DNA from: UBA668 sp046076025
Lineage (GTDB): Bacteria > Actinomycetota > Acidimicrobiia > Acidimicrobiales > Ilumatobacteraceae
Assembly: GCA_046076025.1 (NCBI GenBank)
Contig: JBJTRF010000152.1
Location: 1 to 15,431, forward strand
Direction of reading: 5' to 3'
DNA length: 15,431 bases
Shown: piece by piece, positions 6,842 through 12,361 of the stretch
Layout of the letters: every line of letters starts with the position of its first letter
How positions within the stretch are numbered: position 1 is the stretch's first letter
Position numbers and translations under genes: made by a program
The notes under the pieces: generated by a model
Database searches by the model: none
What the model was told of the DNA's origin: nothing
The model's input: only the letters and a program-made list of their open reading frames with translations

Positions 6842-6954
6842 GTTCGTGGTGGCTGTCCCCCAATGGCCGCCCGACGAGAACCACAGTGGTTCCCCCAGAC
6901 CACCGGTTCAAGGTTGAGAGGCCCCGGATCCCCCATCCGGGGCTTCTCCCGTTT
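6842..6954 (+). ncRNA. Candidate 6C-like small RNA with three C5-loop hairpins
   Basis: Three consecutive hairpins can be drawn by hand. Hairpin 1: GGTGGC (6848-6853) pairs with GCCGCC (6866-6871) with one G-U pair, extended by TCG (6844-6846) with CGA (6872-6874) around a bulged T; the loop holds CCCCC (6857-6861). Hairpin 2: GAACC (6878-6882) pairs with GGTTC (6905-6909), then an internal loop, then GTGGT (6886-6890) with ACCAC (6899-6903); the loop holds CCCCC (6892-6896). Hairpin 3 is the terminator at 6921-6943 with loop CCCCC. The 6C RNA family of actinobacteria is defined by hairpins with C-run loops that can pair with G-rich ribosome binding sites. A promoter lies upstream and a HAD-IB gene downstream. 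No plausible small reading frame explains the region. Both ends are estimates. Membership of 6C proper, as against an analogous RNA, is unproven because the runs here are five rather than six Cs. Confidence 0.62.
6921..6943 (+). terminator. Intrinsic terminator of the small RNA
   Basis: GCCCCGGAT and ATCCGGGGC form a perfect 9-bp stem around a CCCCC loop, followed by TTCTCCCGTTT, a weak T-rich tail. It is the strongest hairpin in the window and ends before the -10 of the next gene. Confidence 0.72.
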
Positions 6955-6981
6955 CCGGGGCGTGTCGGCCGCCGATCGGCG

Positions 6982-6987
6982 TAGCCT
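6982..6987 (+). promoter_or_regulatory. -10 element of the HAD/PlsC gene, leaderless type
   Basis: TAGCCT followed by exactly six bases and then ATG at 6994. This spacing places the transcription start at or next to the start codon, and there is no ribosome binding site, so a leaderless message is likely. The same layout occurs at 11185-11190 and 11277-11282. Confidence 0.5.
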
Positions 6988-6993
6988 TTTCCC

Positions 6994-8445
6994 ATGAGCG
7001 CCAGCGCAGCGGGCGCCACTGGCGCCGCATTCTTCGACCTCGACCGCACGCTCCTCGCCGGGGCCTCGGGCCAGGTATTTGCCATGGCGATGCGCGACGC
7101 CGGACTGGCGCCGCCGGCGCTCCCGGGCGAGGGCCTGCTGTTCTCAGTGTTCAATGCGCTCGGCGAGACGCTGCCGTCGATGGCGCTCGCGCGACAGGCG
7201 GTGCGCCTCGCCAAGGGGCGCTCGCAGGACGCCGTGCGTCGCGTGGCCGAGTCGGCGGCCGACCACCTCATCGAACTCGTGCAGCCGCAGGCCGCCGCGC
7301 TGTTCGACGAGCACCGCGTCGCGGGGCGTCCGATCGTGCTGGCGACCACGACCCCGCACGACCTCGTGGCGCCGCTGGCCCGCCGACTCGGCCTCGACGA
7401 CGTCGTGGCCACTCGGTACGGCGTCGATGGTGCCGGTCGCTACGACGGGTCGCTCGACGGTCCGTTCGTGTGGAGCACCGGCAAGCTGTCGGCGGTGCGC
7501 GACTGGGCGCGCCGTCATGGCGTCGACCTCTCGGCCAGCTACGCCTACAGCGACAGCGTCTACGACACGCCGCTGCTCGGCGCAGTCGGCCATCCGCACG
7601 TGGTGAACCCCGATCCGAGAATGGCGGTGATGGCAGCTGCACGCCGCTGGCCGACGATCGACCTCGGCCCCGCCCGGTCGCCGGGCGGGCTGCGACTGCC
7701 GCTGCTCGACGTCGAGCTGCAGCGCCTCCTGCTGCCGCTCGCGCACCCAGCGCTGTTTCCCTATGCGCGCTTCGACATCGCCGGCGCCGAGCACATACCG
7801 GCCGACGGGCCAGCCATCATCGTCGCCAACCACCGCAGCTACTTCGATGTCGCCGCGATGGCGGTGCTGCTGGCACGTGCTGGCCGGGCAGTGCGCTTCC
7901 TCGGCAAGCGCGAGGTGTTCGACGCACCGGTGATCGGCCAGGTCGCTGCCGCGCTCGGCGGCATCCCCGTCGACCGGGCAACCGGCAGCGACGCGCCACT
8001 GCGCGCTGCGGAAGCGGCACTTGCGGCGGGCGACGTCGTGGCGCTGATGCCGCAGGGCACCATCCCGCGCGGCGCCGGCTTCTACGATCCCGTCCTCCGT
8101 GGCAGGTGGGGCGCGGCTCGACTGGCGGGGGCGAGCCGGGCGCCTGTCATCCCCGTGGGACTGTGGGGCACCGAGCTCGTGTGGCCGCGGTGCTCACGCC
8201 TTCCGAACGTCTCGAATCTCGCCGACCCGCCGCAGGTGACGATTGCCGTCGGGCCCGCGGTGCCGCTGGTCTACCGCAGTGCCGACGCCGACACGAAGCG
8301 GATCATGGCGGCGATCATGTCGCTGCTGCCCGCCGAGAGCAGCGTTCGCCGCATGCCGACCGACGACGAGATCCGCCGGGCGTCGCCGCCCGGCACGCGT
8401 GCGGACGGGACGCGCGAGGCCGAGCGCCGGCCCGGCACCGACTGA
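6994..8445 (+). CDS. plsC: HAD-IB phosphatase fused to 1-acylglycerol-3-phosphate acyltransferase
   Basis: A 483-residue fusion. Residues 10-215 form a HAD subfamily IB phosphatase (SerB-like): motif I FFDLDRTLL with Asp15 and Asp17, motif II LATTTP (117-121), motif III Lys164 in STGKLSAVR, and motif IV YSDSVYDTPLL with Asp187 and Asp191. Residues 240-450 form a PlsC-type acyltransferase: NHRSYFD (His280, Asp285), GGIPVDR (322-328), MPQGTIPRG (352-360) and APVIPVGLWGTE (383-394). The second module would acylate lysophosphatidic acid in phospholipid synthesis; the substrate of the first is unknown. Mycobacterial Rv2483c (PlsC) has this two-domain order, so the fusion is known in actinobacteria. 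Oddity: the usual Glu of the EGT block is Gln354. The start ATG has a -10 six bases upstream. It converges with the DUF1295 gene, 10 bp away. Confidence 0.92.
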   Translation: MSASAAGATGAAFFDLDRTLLAGASGQVFAMAMRDAGLAPPALPGEGLLFSVFNALGETLPSMALARQAVRLAKGRSQDAVRRVAESAADHLIELVQPQAAALFDEHRVAGRPIVLATTTPHDLVAPLARRLGLDDVVATRYGVDGAGRYDGSLDGPFVWSTGKLSAVRDWARRHGVDLSASYAYSDSVYDTPLLGAVGHPHVVNPDPRMAVMAAARRWPTIDLGPARSPGGLRLPLLDVELQRLLLPLAHPALFPYARFDIAGAEHIPADGPAIIVANHRSYFDVAAMAVLLARAGRAVRFLGKREVFDAPVIGQVAAALGGIPVDRATGSDAPLRAAEAALAAGDVVALMPQGTIPRGAGFYDPVLRGRWGAARLAGASRAPVIPVGLWGTELVWPRCSRLPNVSNLADPPQVTIAVGPAVPLVYRSADADTKRIMAAIMSLLPAESSVRRMPTDDEIRRASPPGTRADGTREAERRPGTD

Positions 8446-8459
8446 GCAGGTTGCCTCAG
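8442..8459. terminator. Small hairpin spanning both convergent stop codons
   Basis: CTGAG and CTCAG form a 5-bp stem with an 8-base loop. The stem contains the TGA of the HAD/PlsC gene (8443-8445) and the TGA of the opposite gene (complement of 8456-8458). It may be a minimal bidirectional terminator, but the stem is short. Confidence 0.25.
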
Positions 8460-9262
8460 GGCCGCGGCGGCCGGGGGATGAACGAACTCGTCCGGCGCAC
8501 GTACTCGGCGTAGCCGGGCTTGCGCTTGCTGAGCGATCGCTCGAGCAGCGCCACGCCGCTGACGCGTACCAGCAGCACGGTCATCACGGCTGATCCGAGC
8601 AGGCCCCATGCGCCCAGCCCCGACTCTGCGGCGACGATGCCGATGCCCCACCACACGCACGCATCGCCGAAATAGTTGGGATGACGCGTGTAGCGCCACA
8701 GGCCACGGTCCATCACCGTGCCCTCGTTGGCGGGGTCCTTCTTGAAGCGGGCGAGCTGGGCATCGCCGATCGCCTCGAACGACAGGCCGATCGCCCAGAC
8801 GATGATGCCGACCACGGCAAGCGGGCCGATGGGCGGGTCGTCGGGAACCTGACCGAGCTGCACGCCCAGCGAGACCGTCCACATCAGCACGCCCTGCAGC
8901 GTGAACACGGTGACGAGGCTGATGAGCGGGAATCGGGCGCCCCAGTGCTTGCGCATCGCCCGATAGCGGAAGTCCTCGCCCTTTCCGTGATTGCGCCAGA
9001 ACAGGTAGCCGGCAAGCCGGAGGCCCCAGATGCTCACCAGCACGACGAGCAGGTTCTGCCGGGCATCAAGGCCGTCCTCGGTGAGGCGCACCGCCCACGC
9101 CACGATGACGAAGCCGAGCCCCCACGCCACGTCGACAATCGACGCATTGCGCAGCGCCAGGCTCAGCAGCCAGGTGGCGACCATCAGCGATGCAACGGCC
9201 AGCGCTGCGGTACCCATTGCGCCGCCAGCCGTTGCGAGGACTGCCGAGCCGATCATGCCCAT
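8456..9262 (-). CDS. DUF1295 / steroid 5-alpha-reductase-like membrane protein
   Basis: A 268-residue integral membrane protein with about seven hydrophobic segments (roughly 14-34, 43-60, 70-88, 112-134, 146-166, 196-213 and 217-240). The diagnostic C-terminal motif is GLWRYTRHPNYFGDA (187-201), followed by ERSLSKRKPGYAEYVRRTS (241-259). This places it in DUF1295, related to steroid 5-alpha reductases and isoprenylcysteine methyltransferases, whose conserved Arg-His-Pro-Asn-Tyr region binds NADPH or S-adenosylmethionine. DUF1295 members have no settled activity; reduction of a lipid or steroid-like double bond is the usual guess. The ATG at 9262 is chosen over ATG 9256 because GAGGAG sits six bases upstream. 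It lies 75 bp downstream of the acyltransferase on the same strand and could share its transcript. Confidence 0.9.
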   Translation of the reverse strand: MGMIGSAVLATAGGAMGTAALAVASLMVATWLLSLALRNASIVDVAWGLGFVIVAWAVRLTEDGLDARQNLLVVLVSIWGLRLAGYLFWRNHGKGEDFRYRAMRKHWGARFPLISLVTVFTLQGVLMWTVSLGVQLGQVPDDPPIGPLAVVGIIVWAIGLSFEAIGDAQLARFKKDPANEGTVMDRGLWRYTRHPNYFGDACVWWGIGIVAAESGLGAWGLLGSAVMTVLLVRVSGVALLERSLSKRKPGYAEYVRRTSSFIPRPPRP

Positions 9263-9268
9263 GTCGGG

Positions 9269-9274
9269 CTCCTC
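9269..9274 (-). promoter_or_regulatory. Ribosome binding site of the DUF1295 gene
   Basis: GAGGAG on the minus strand, six bases before ATG 9262. It is one of the strongest Shine-Dalgarno matches in the window and decides between the two nearby ATGs. Confidence 0.7.
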
Positions 9275-9337
9275 TCATGTGGGCCGCCCTCGCTGCGATG
9301 TCGAGGCTGAGGCCGAGTTGTGCCGATGTCGACTCCA

Positions 9338-10306
9338 CTATCGCAGCAGGCGATGCACCTCGTCGTCCACCTGCAGCCACTGCTCGTCGAGCCACCGCCC
9401 GAATGCGGTGCCGTCGGGGACCTCTGCCCGTGGCACCCGTCGCGAGTGGAACTCGATGAGCCGCGGCCGCGAGGCGAGGTGTCGGAGAATGCCCCCGAAT
9501 GTGTCGAGGCCGTCGAAGCCCACATGCCATGCGATGACCACGTCAGCCTCGGGGCATCCCTCGATCAGTGCCTGTGACCCCGCCGGGCGGGGCGGAAGGA
9601 CGTGGCGGAGCGAGGCCAGTCGTGCGGCGCGCTCAGGATCGCGCACGGCGATGCGCTCGAGCGCCCGTGCCCGCTTAGCGGTCGACGAACGCGTGCCCTC
9701 GGGGAAGATCACGGCGATGTCGCGGGCCCCCATGTCGGCGGAGAGCGCTCGGAGCGCCGAGAGCTCGATCTCGGCGTCGGGGGCCTCGCGGTCGAGGAAG
9801 TGATTGCGCAGCCGGTTGCCGACGATGTCGAGACACGGGTCGGCGAGCAGTTCGCGCTTCAGCACGTAGCGGGGATCGAGCCCGGCGTGTCCCACGATCA
9901 CCCAGGCGCTCAGCAGCGAGTCGGCGAGGCTGGCATGCCGGCAGAGCATCACGGCGGGACCGCTGCGCAGCGGCGAGAGGTCGGGCGGTGCAATGGAGAG
10001 GCCAGTGGTGCGCCGGAGCGCAGTCATCATGCTGAGTGCCCACCAGCGCTGCAGGCGGATGTGGGCGCGCAGGTCGCCGTGTCGCCGCGTCGCCCAGAGC
10101 CATGCAGCGGCGAGGACGCCACCGGTCTCGAGCCACGACCAGCAGACCGCGAAGGCGAGGAGGCGCGTGATCGGCAGCCGTGGCCGTCGGCGAGCGAGGT
10201 CGGCGACGATCGACAGCGGCACCCACGCCGGTGCCGTGGCGACCAGCACGACAGCAGCCGCCAACAACCCCGGCACGGTGCGGAGGCGGCGGGAGAGTGC
10301 CGGCAT
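9338..10306 (-). CDS. Membrane-anchored lysophospholipid acyltransferase (PlsC superfamily)
   Basis: A 322-residue acyltransferase. Two N-terminal hydrophobic segments (about 11-35 and 47-72) anchor it in the inner membrane. The catalytic HX4D motif is CRHASLADS, with His124 and Asp129, and the substrate-phosphate block is FPEGTRS (201-207) with Glu203. Between them, RYVLKRELLADPCLDIVG (146-163) matches the spacing of the 1-acylglycerol-3-phosphate acyltransferase branch that includes eukaryotic LCLAT/AGPAT3-5-like enzymes. It probably acylates lysophosphatidate or a lysophospholipid; the exact acceptor is not readable. The ATG at 10306 is chosen because it falls 11 bp after the LLM gene stop; the open frame continues upstream through that gene but without similarity. 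No clear ribosome binding site, so translation may be coupled to the LLM gene. Confidence 0.88.
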   Translation of the reverse strand: MPALSRRLRTVPGLLAAAVVLVATAPAWVPLSIVADLARRRPRLPITRLLAFAVCWSWLETGGVLAAAWLWATRRHGDLRAHIRLQRWWALSMMTALRRTTGLSIAPPDLSPLRSGPAVMLCRHASLADSLLSAWVIVGHAGLDPRYVLKRELLADPCLDIVGNRLRNHFLDREAPDAEIELSALRALSADMGARDIAVIFPEGTRSSTAKRARALERIAVRDPERAARLASLRHVLPPRPAGSQALIEGCPEADVVIAWHVGFDGLDTFGGILRHLASRPRLIEFHSRRVPRAEVPDGTAFGRWLDEQWLQVDDEVHRLLR

Positions 10307-10317
10307 GGGGTGAGCGG

Positions 10318-11178
10318 TCAGCCGCGGTTGACGGCGTCGACCAGCGGGGCGTAGCGGTCCATCGCCGCCAGCGCAGCGTCGCGGTCGAGCGGTGGCAGGC
10401 CGAGTGCCACCCACGACGTGCCGATGCTGCGCAGGTGCTCGAGATGTGCCTGATCGGCCTTGGCGTTGAAGACGCCGAGGCGGATGGTCGCCGGGTCGCG
10501 GCCGGCGTCGGCAGCGGCGCGCTGCAGGTCGGCCCAACTCTGGTCGACCTCGAAGCGGCCCTCGATGGGCATCCATGCGTCGCCGTACTCGATGATGTGC
10601 TCGAAGTGCCGCGGCGTCGGCGAGGCGCCGATGACGATCGGGGGATGCGGCTGCTGCACCGGCTTCGGCCAGGCCCAGCTCGACTCGAAGTTGACGTACT
10701 CACCGTGGAACGAGGCCTCGTCCTTGATCCACAGCTCCTTGCAGGCGAGCACCTTCTCGCGGACCACTCGACGACGGCGGGCGACGTCGACGCCGTGCGA
10801 CTCCATTTCCTCGTGATTCCACCCGTAGCCCACGCCGAGCATGAACCGGCCACCCGACAGCACGTCCAGCGACGCGGCCTCCTTGGCGAGCCAGAGCGGA
10901 TCACGCTGCGCGACGAGGGTGATGCCCGTGGCGATCGTGATGCGCTCGGTGACGGCGGCAACGGCCGCGAGCGCCACGAACTGGTCGTGGGTGCGCCAGT
11001 ACTCCTCTGGCAGCGGCGGGGCACCGGCGCGTCCGCCCCACGGCGTGCGCCTGCTGGTGGGGATGTGCGAGTGCTCGGGGAACCAGAGCGAGTCGAAGCC
11101 CCTCGCCTCGGCCTCCCGTCCCAGTTCGATGGGCTGGATGCCGCGGTCGGTGGGGAAGATGACGACGCCGATTCTCAT
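10318..11178 (-). CDS. LLM-class flavin/F420-dependent oxidoreductase
   Basis: A 286-residue luciferase-like monooxygenase (TIM-barrel) protein. It starts MRIGVVIFPTDRGIQPIELG, then has EARGFDSLWFPEHSHIPTSR, ITIATGITLVAQRDP, the typical SGGRFMLGVGYGWNHEEM stretch (near 128-145), and PPIVIGASPTPRHFEHI. These match the TIGR03619 group of actinobacterial LLM proteins, most of which are predicted to use coenzyme F420. The substrate is unknown; the neighbours suggest lipid or secondary-metabolite chemistry but prove nothing. The length is normal. The ATG at 11178 is fixed by its homologous start and by a TAGTGT -10 six bases upstream, suggesting a leaderless message. It is the first gene of a probable operon with the acyltransferase (11-bp gap) and is divergent from the desaturase. 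Confidence 0.9.
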   Translation of the reverse strand: MRIGVVIFPTDRGIQPIELGREAEARGFDSLWFPEHSHIPTSRRTPWGGRAGAPPLPEEYWRTHDQFVALAAVAAVTERITIATGITLVAQRDPLWLAKEAASLDVLSGGRFMLGVGYGWNHEEMESHGVDVARRRRVVREKVLACKELWIKDEASFHGEYVNFESSWAWPKPVQQPHPPIVIGASPTPRHFEHIIEYGDAWMPIEGRFEVDQSWADLQRAAADAGRDPATIRLGVFNAKADQAHLEHLRSIGTSWVALGLPPLDRDAALAAMDRYAPLVDAVNRG

Positions 11179-11184
11179 GGGCCG

Positions 11185-11190
11185 ACACTA
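11185..11190 (-). promoter_or_regulatory. -10 element of the LLM gene, leaderless type
   Basis: On the minus strand GCTAGTGTCGGCCCATG contains TAGTGT, six bases and ATG 11178. It is a near copy of the desaturase promoter on the opposite strand; no -35 consensus is seen. Confidence 0.5.
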
Positions 11191-11276
11191 GCGAGCATGC
11201 CGGGTGGCACCGGCCGGAAGGACGTCGTCAAGGGGCACCGACCTGATGGCGACACACCCCCGACCGATGTCGTGGC

Positions 11277-11282
11277 TAGTGT
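11277..11282 (+). promoter_or_regulatory. -10 element of the desaturase gene, leaderless type
   Basis: GCTAGTGTCGCCCCATG contains TAGTGT, six bases and ATG 11289, with no ribosome binding site. It differs at a single base from the divergent LLM promoter sequence. Confidence 0.5.
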
Positions 11283-11288
11283 CGCCCC

Positions 11289-12329
11289 ATGACGACACGG
11301 CCAGCGGCGCCTTCCCGGATCGGGACACGGTTGCGCCAGGCGGCCGACGAGCGGACACTGATCCACGAACTCGAGCCCGAGATGGAGCGCCTTGTCGAAC
11401 GGCATCTCTCGACGTGCAAGGAGTGGTACCCGCACGAGTTCGTGCCGTGGTCGCTCGGCCGCGACTTCCAGCGCGACGAGGGATGGGATCCCGCCGAGGT
11501 GCCGATGCCCGACGAGGTGCGCAGTGCACTGTTCGTCAACCTGCTCACCGAGGACAACTTGCCCTACTACTTCCGCACCCTCGAGCGGATGTTTGGCAAC
11601 AAGGGCGTGTGGCGCGACTGGTCGCACCGGTGGGTCGCGGAGGAGGGGCGCCACGCGCAGGCCCTGCGCGACTTCGCCCTCACCACCCGTGCACTCGACC
11701 CGCGCGCCCTCGAGGACGGCCGCATGGCGCAGATGTCAGGCGGCATGGTGCCCGAACCCCCGACCGCAGTCGACGGCTTCGTCTATGTCGCCCTGCAGGA
11801 ACTCGCCACGCGCATCGCCCATCGCAACACTGCCCGGTCGATGCAGGACGCGCTCGGCGACCACCCGGCGGCCGCCCCCGGCTACGAACTGCTCAGCCGC
11901 GTCGCCACCGACGAGAATTTTCACTTCATCTTCTACCGCGACCTCACCACGGCGGCGCTCGAGATCAGCCCGTCGCTCGTGATCGAGGCCATCGAGCGGC
12001 AGGTTCGCACCTTCGAGATGCCCGGCACCGGCATCCCCGGCTTCAAGCAGCACGCCGAGGCCATTGCGAGGGCCGAGATCTACAGCCTTGCCCAGCACCA
12101 CGACCAGATCCTCCAGCCGGTGGTGATGAAGTGGTGGCGCATCGAGGCGCTGCAGGGTCTGTCTGCCGAGGCAGAGCAGGCGCGAGAGCGACTGCTCGCC
12201 CAGGTGACGCGCATCGGGCAGGTGGCGGCACGCCTGGCTGATCGTGCCCGCGCCGCCGCCGAGCGGGCGCGCGACCTCGCCCGTGATCGCGTCGGCGACC
12301 TGCAGCGTCCGCGCAGCGCCGGTTCCTGA
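11289..12329 (+). CDS. desA: Acyl-ACP desaturase (ferritin-like di-iron), DesA type
   Basis: A 346-residue soluble fatty acid desaturase that inserts a cis double bond into acyl-ACP (or acyl-CoA) using O2 and a di-iron centre. The ligand set is complete: Glu88 in LLTEDNLPYY, Glu119 and His122 in AEEGRH, Glu171 in ALQELATRIAHRN, and Glu209 and His212 in DENFH. The first 20 residues and an Ala/Arg-rich helical tail (about 290-346) are the least conserved parts. Mycobacterial DesA1/DesA2 share these motifs; whether this protein makes membrane unsaturates or modifies longer acyl chains is unknown. The start lies six bases after a TAGTGT -10 and lacks a ribosome binding site, suggesting leaderless translation. 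It is divergent from the LLM–acyltransferase pair and converges with aconitase. Confidence 0.93.
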   Translation: MTTRPAAPSRIGTRLRQAADERTLIHELEPEMERLVERHLSTCKEWYPHEFVPWSLGRDFQRDEGWDPAEVPMPDEVRSALFVNLLTEDNLPYYFRTLERMFGNKGVWRDWSHRWVAEEGRHAQALRDFALTTRALDPRALEDGRMAQMSGGMVPEPPTAVDGFVYVALQELATRIAHRNTARSMQDALGDHPAAAPGYELLSRVATDENFHFIFYRDLTTAALEISPSLVIEAIERQVRTFEMPGTGIPGFKQHAEAIARAEIYSLAQHHDQILQPVVMKWWRIEALQGLSAEAEQARERLLAQVTRIGQVAARLADRARAAAERARDLARDRVGDLQRPRSAGS

Positions 12330-12339
12330 CCCCGTCGGG

Positions 12340-12355
12340 CGCTGGCCGGACAGCG
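12340..12355. terminator. Possible bidirectional hairpin between desA and acn
   Basis: CGCTG-GCCGGA-CAGCG forms a 5-bp stem in the 32-bp gap between convergent stops. A second short pairing of CCC (12331-12333) with GGG (12356-12358) may extend it. There is no T-run on either strand. Confidence 0.35.
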
Positions 12356-12361
12356 GGGCGG

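Noticed and set aside
6705..6917. A 70-codon open frame overlapping the small-RNA region
   Set aside because: Starts inside the LysR gene on the opposite strand, has no ribosome binding site or homology, and its end runs through the hairpins; a structured RNA explains the region better.
6842..6954. tRNA, riboswitch or CRISPR repeat as an explanation of the hairpin region
   Set aside because: No cloverleaf or CCA-type end, no known aptamer core that I recognise, and no repeat-spacer periodicity; the shared feature is the C-run loop.
7144..7833. Minus-strand open frames opposite the HAD/PlsC fusion
   Set aside because: Shadows of a gene with complete HAD and PlsC motifs in the plus frame.
9338..10576. 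Extended N-terminus for the acyltransferase (start at 10576)
   Set aside because: The extra 90 residues lie inside the LLM gene in another frame and show no similarity to acyltransferases; the ATG at 10306 follows the LLM stop by 11 bp.
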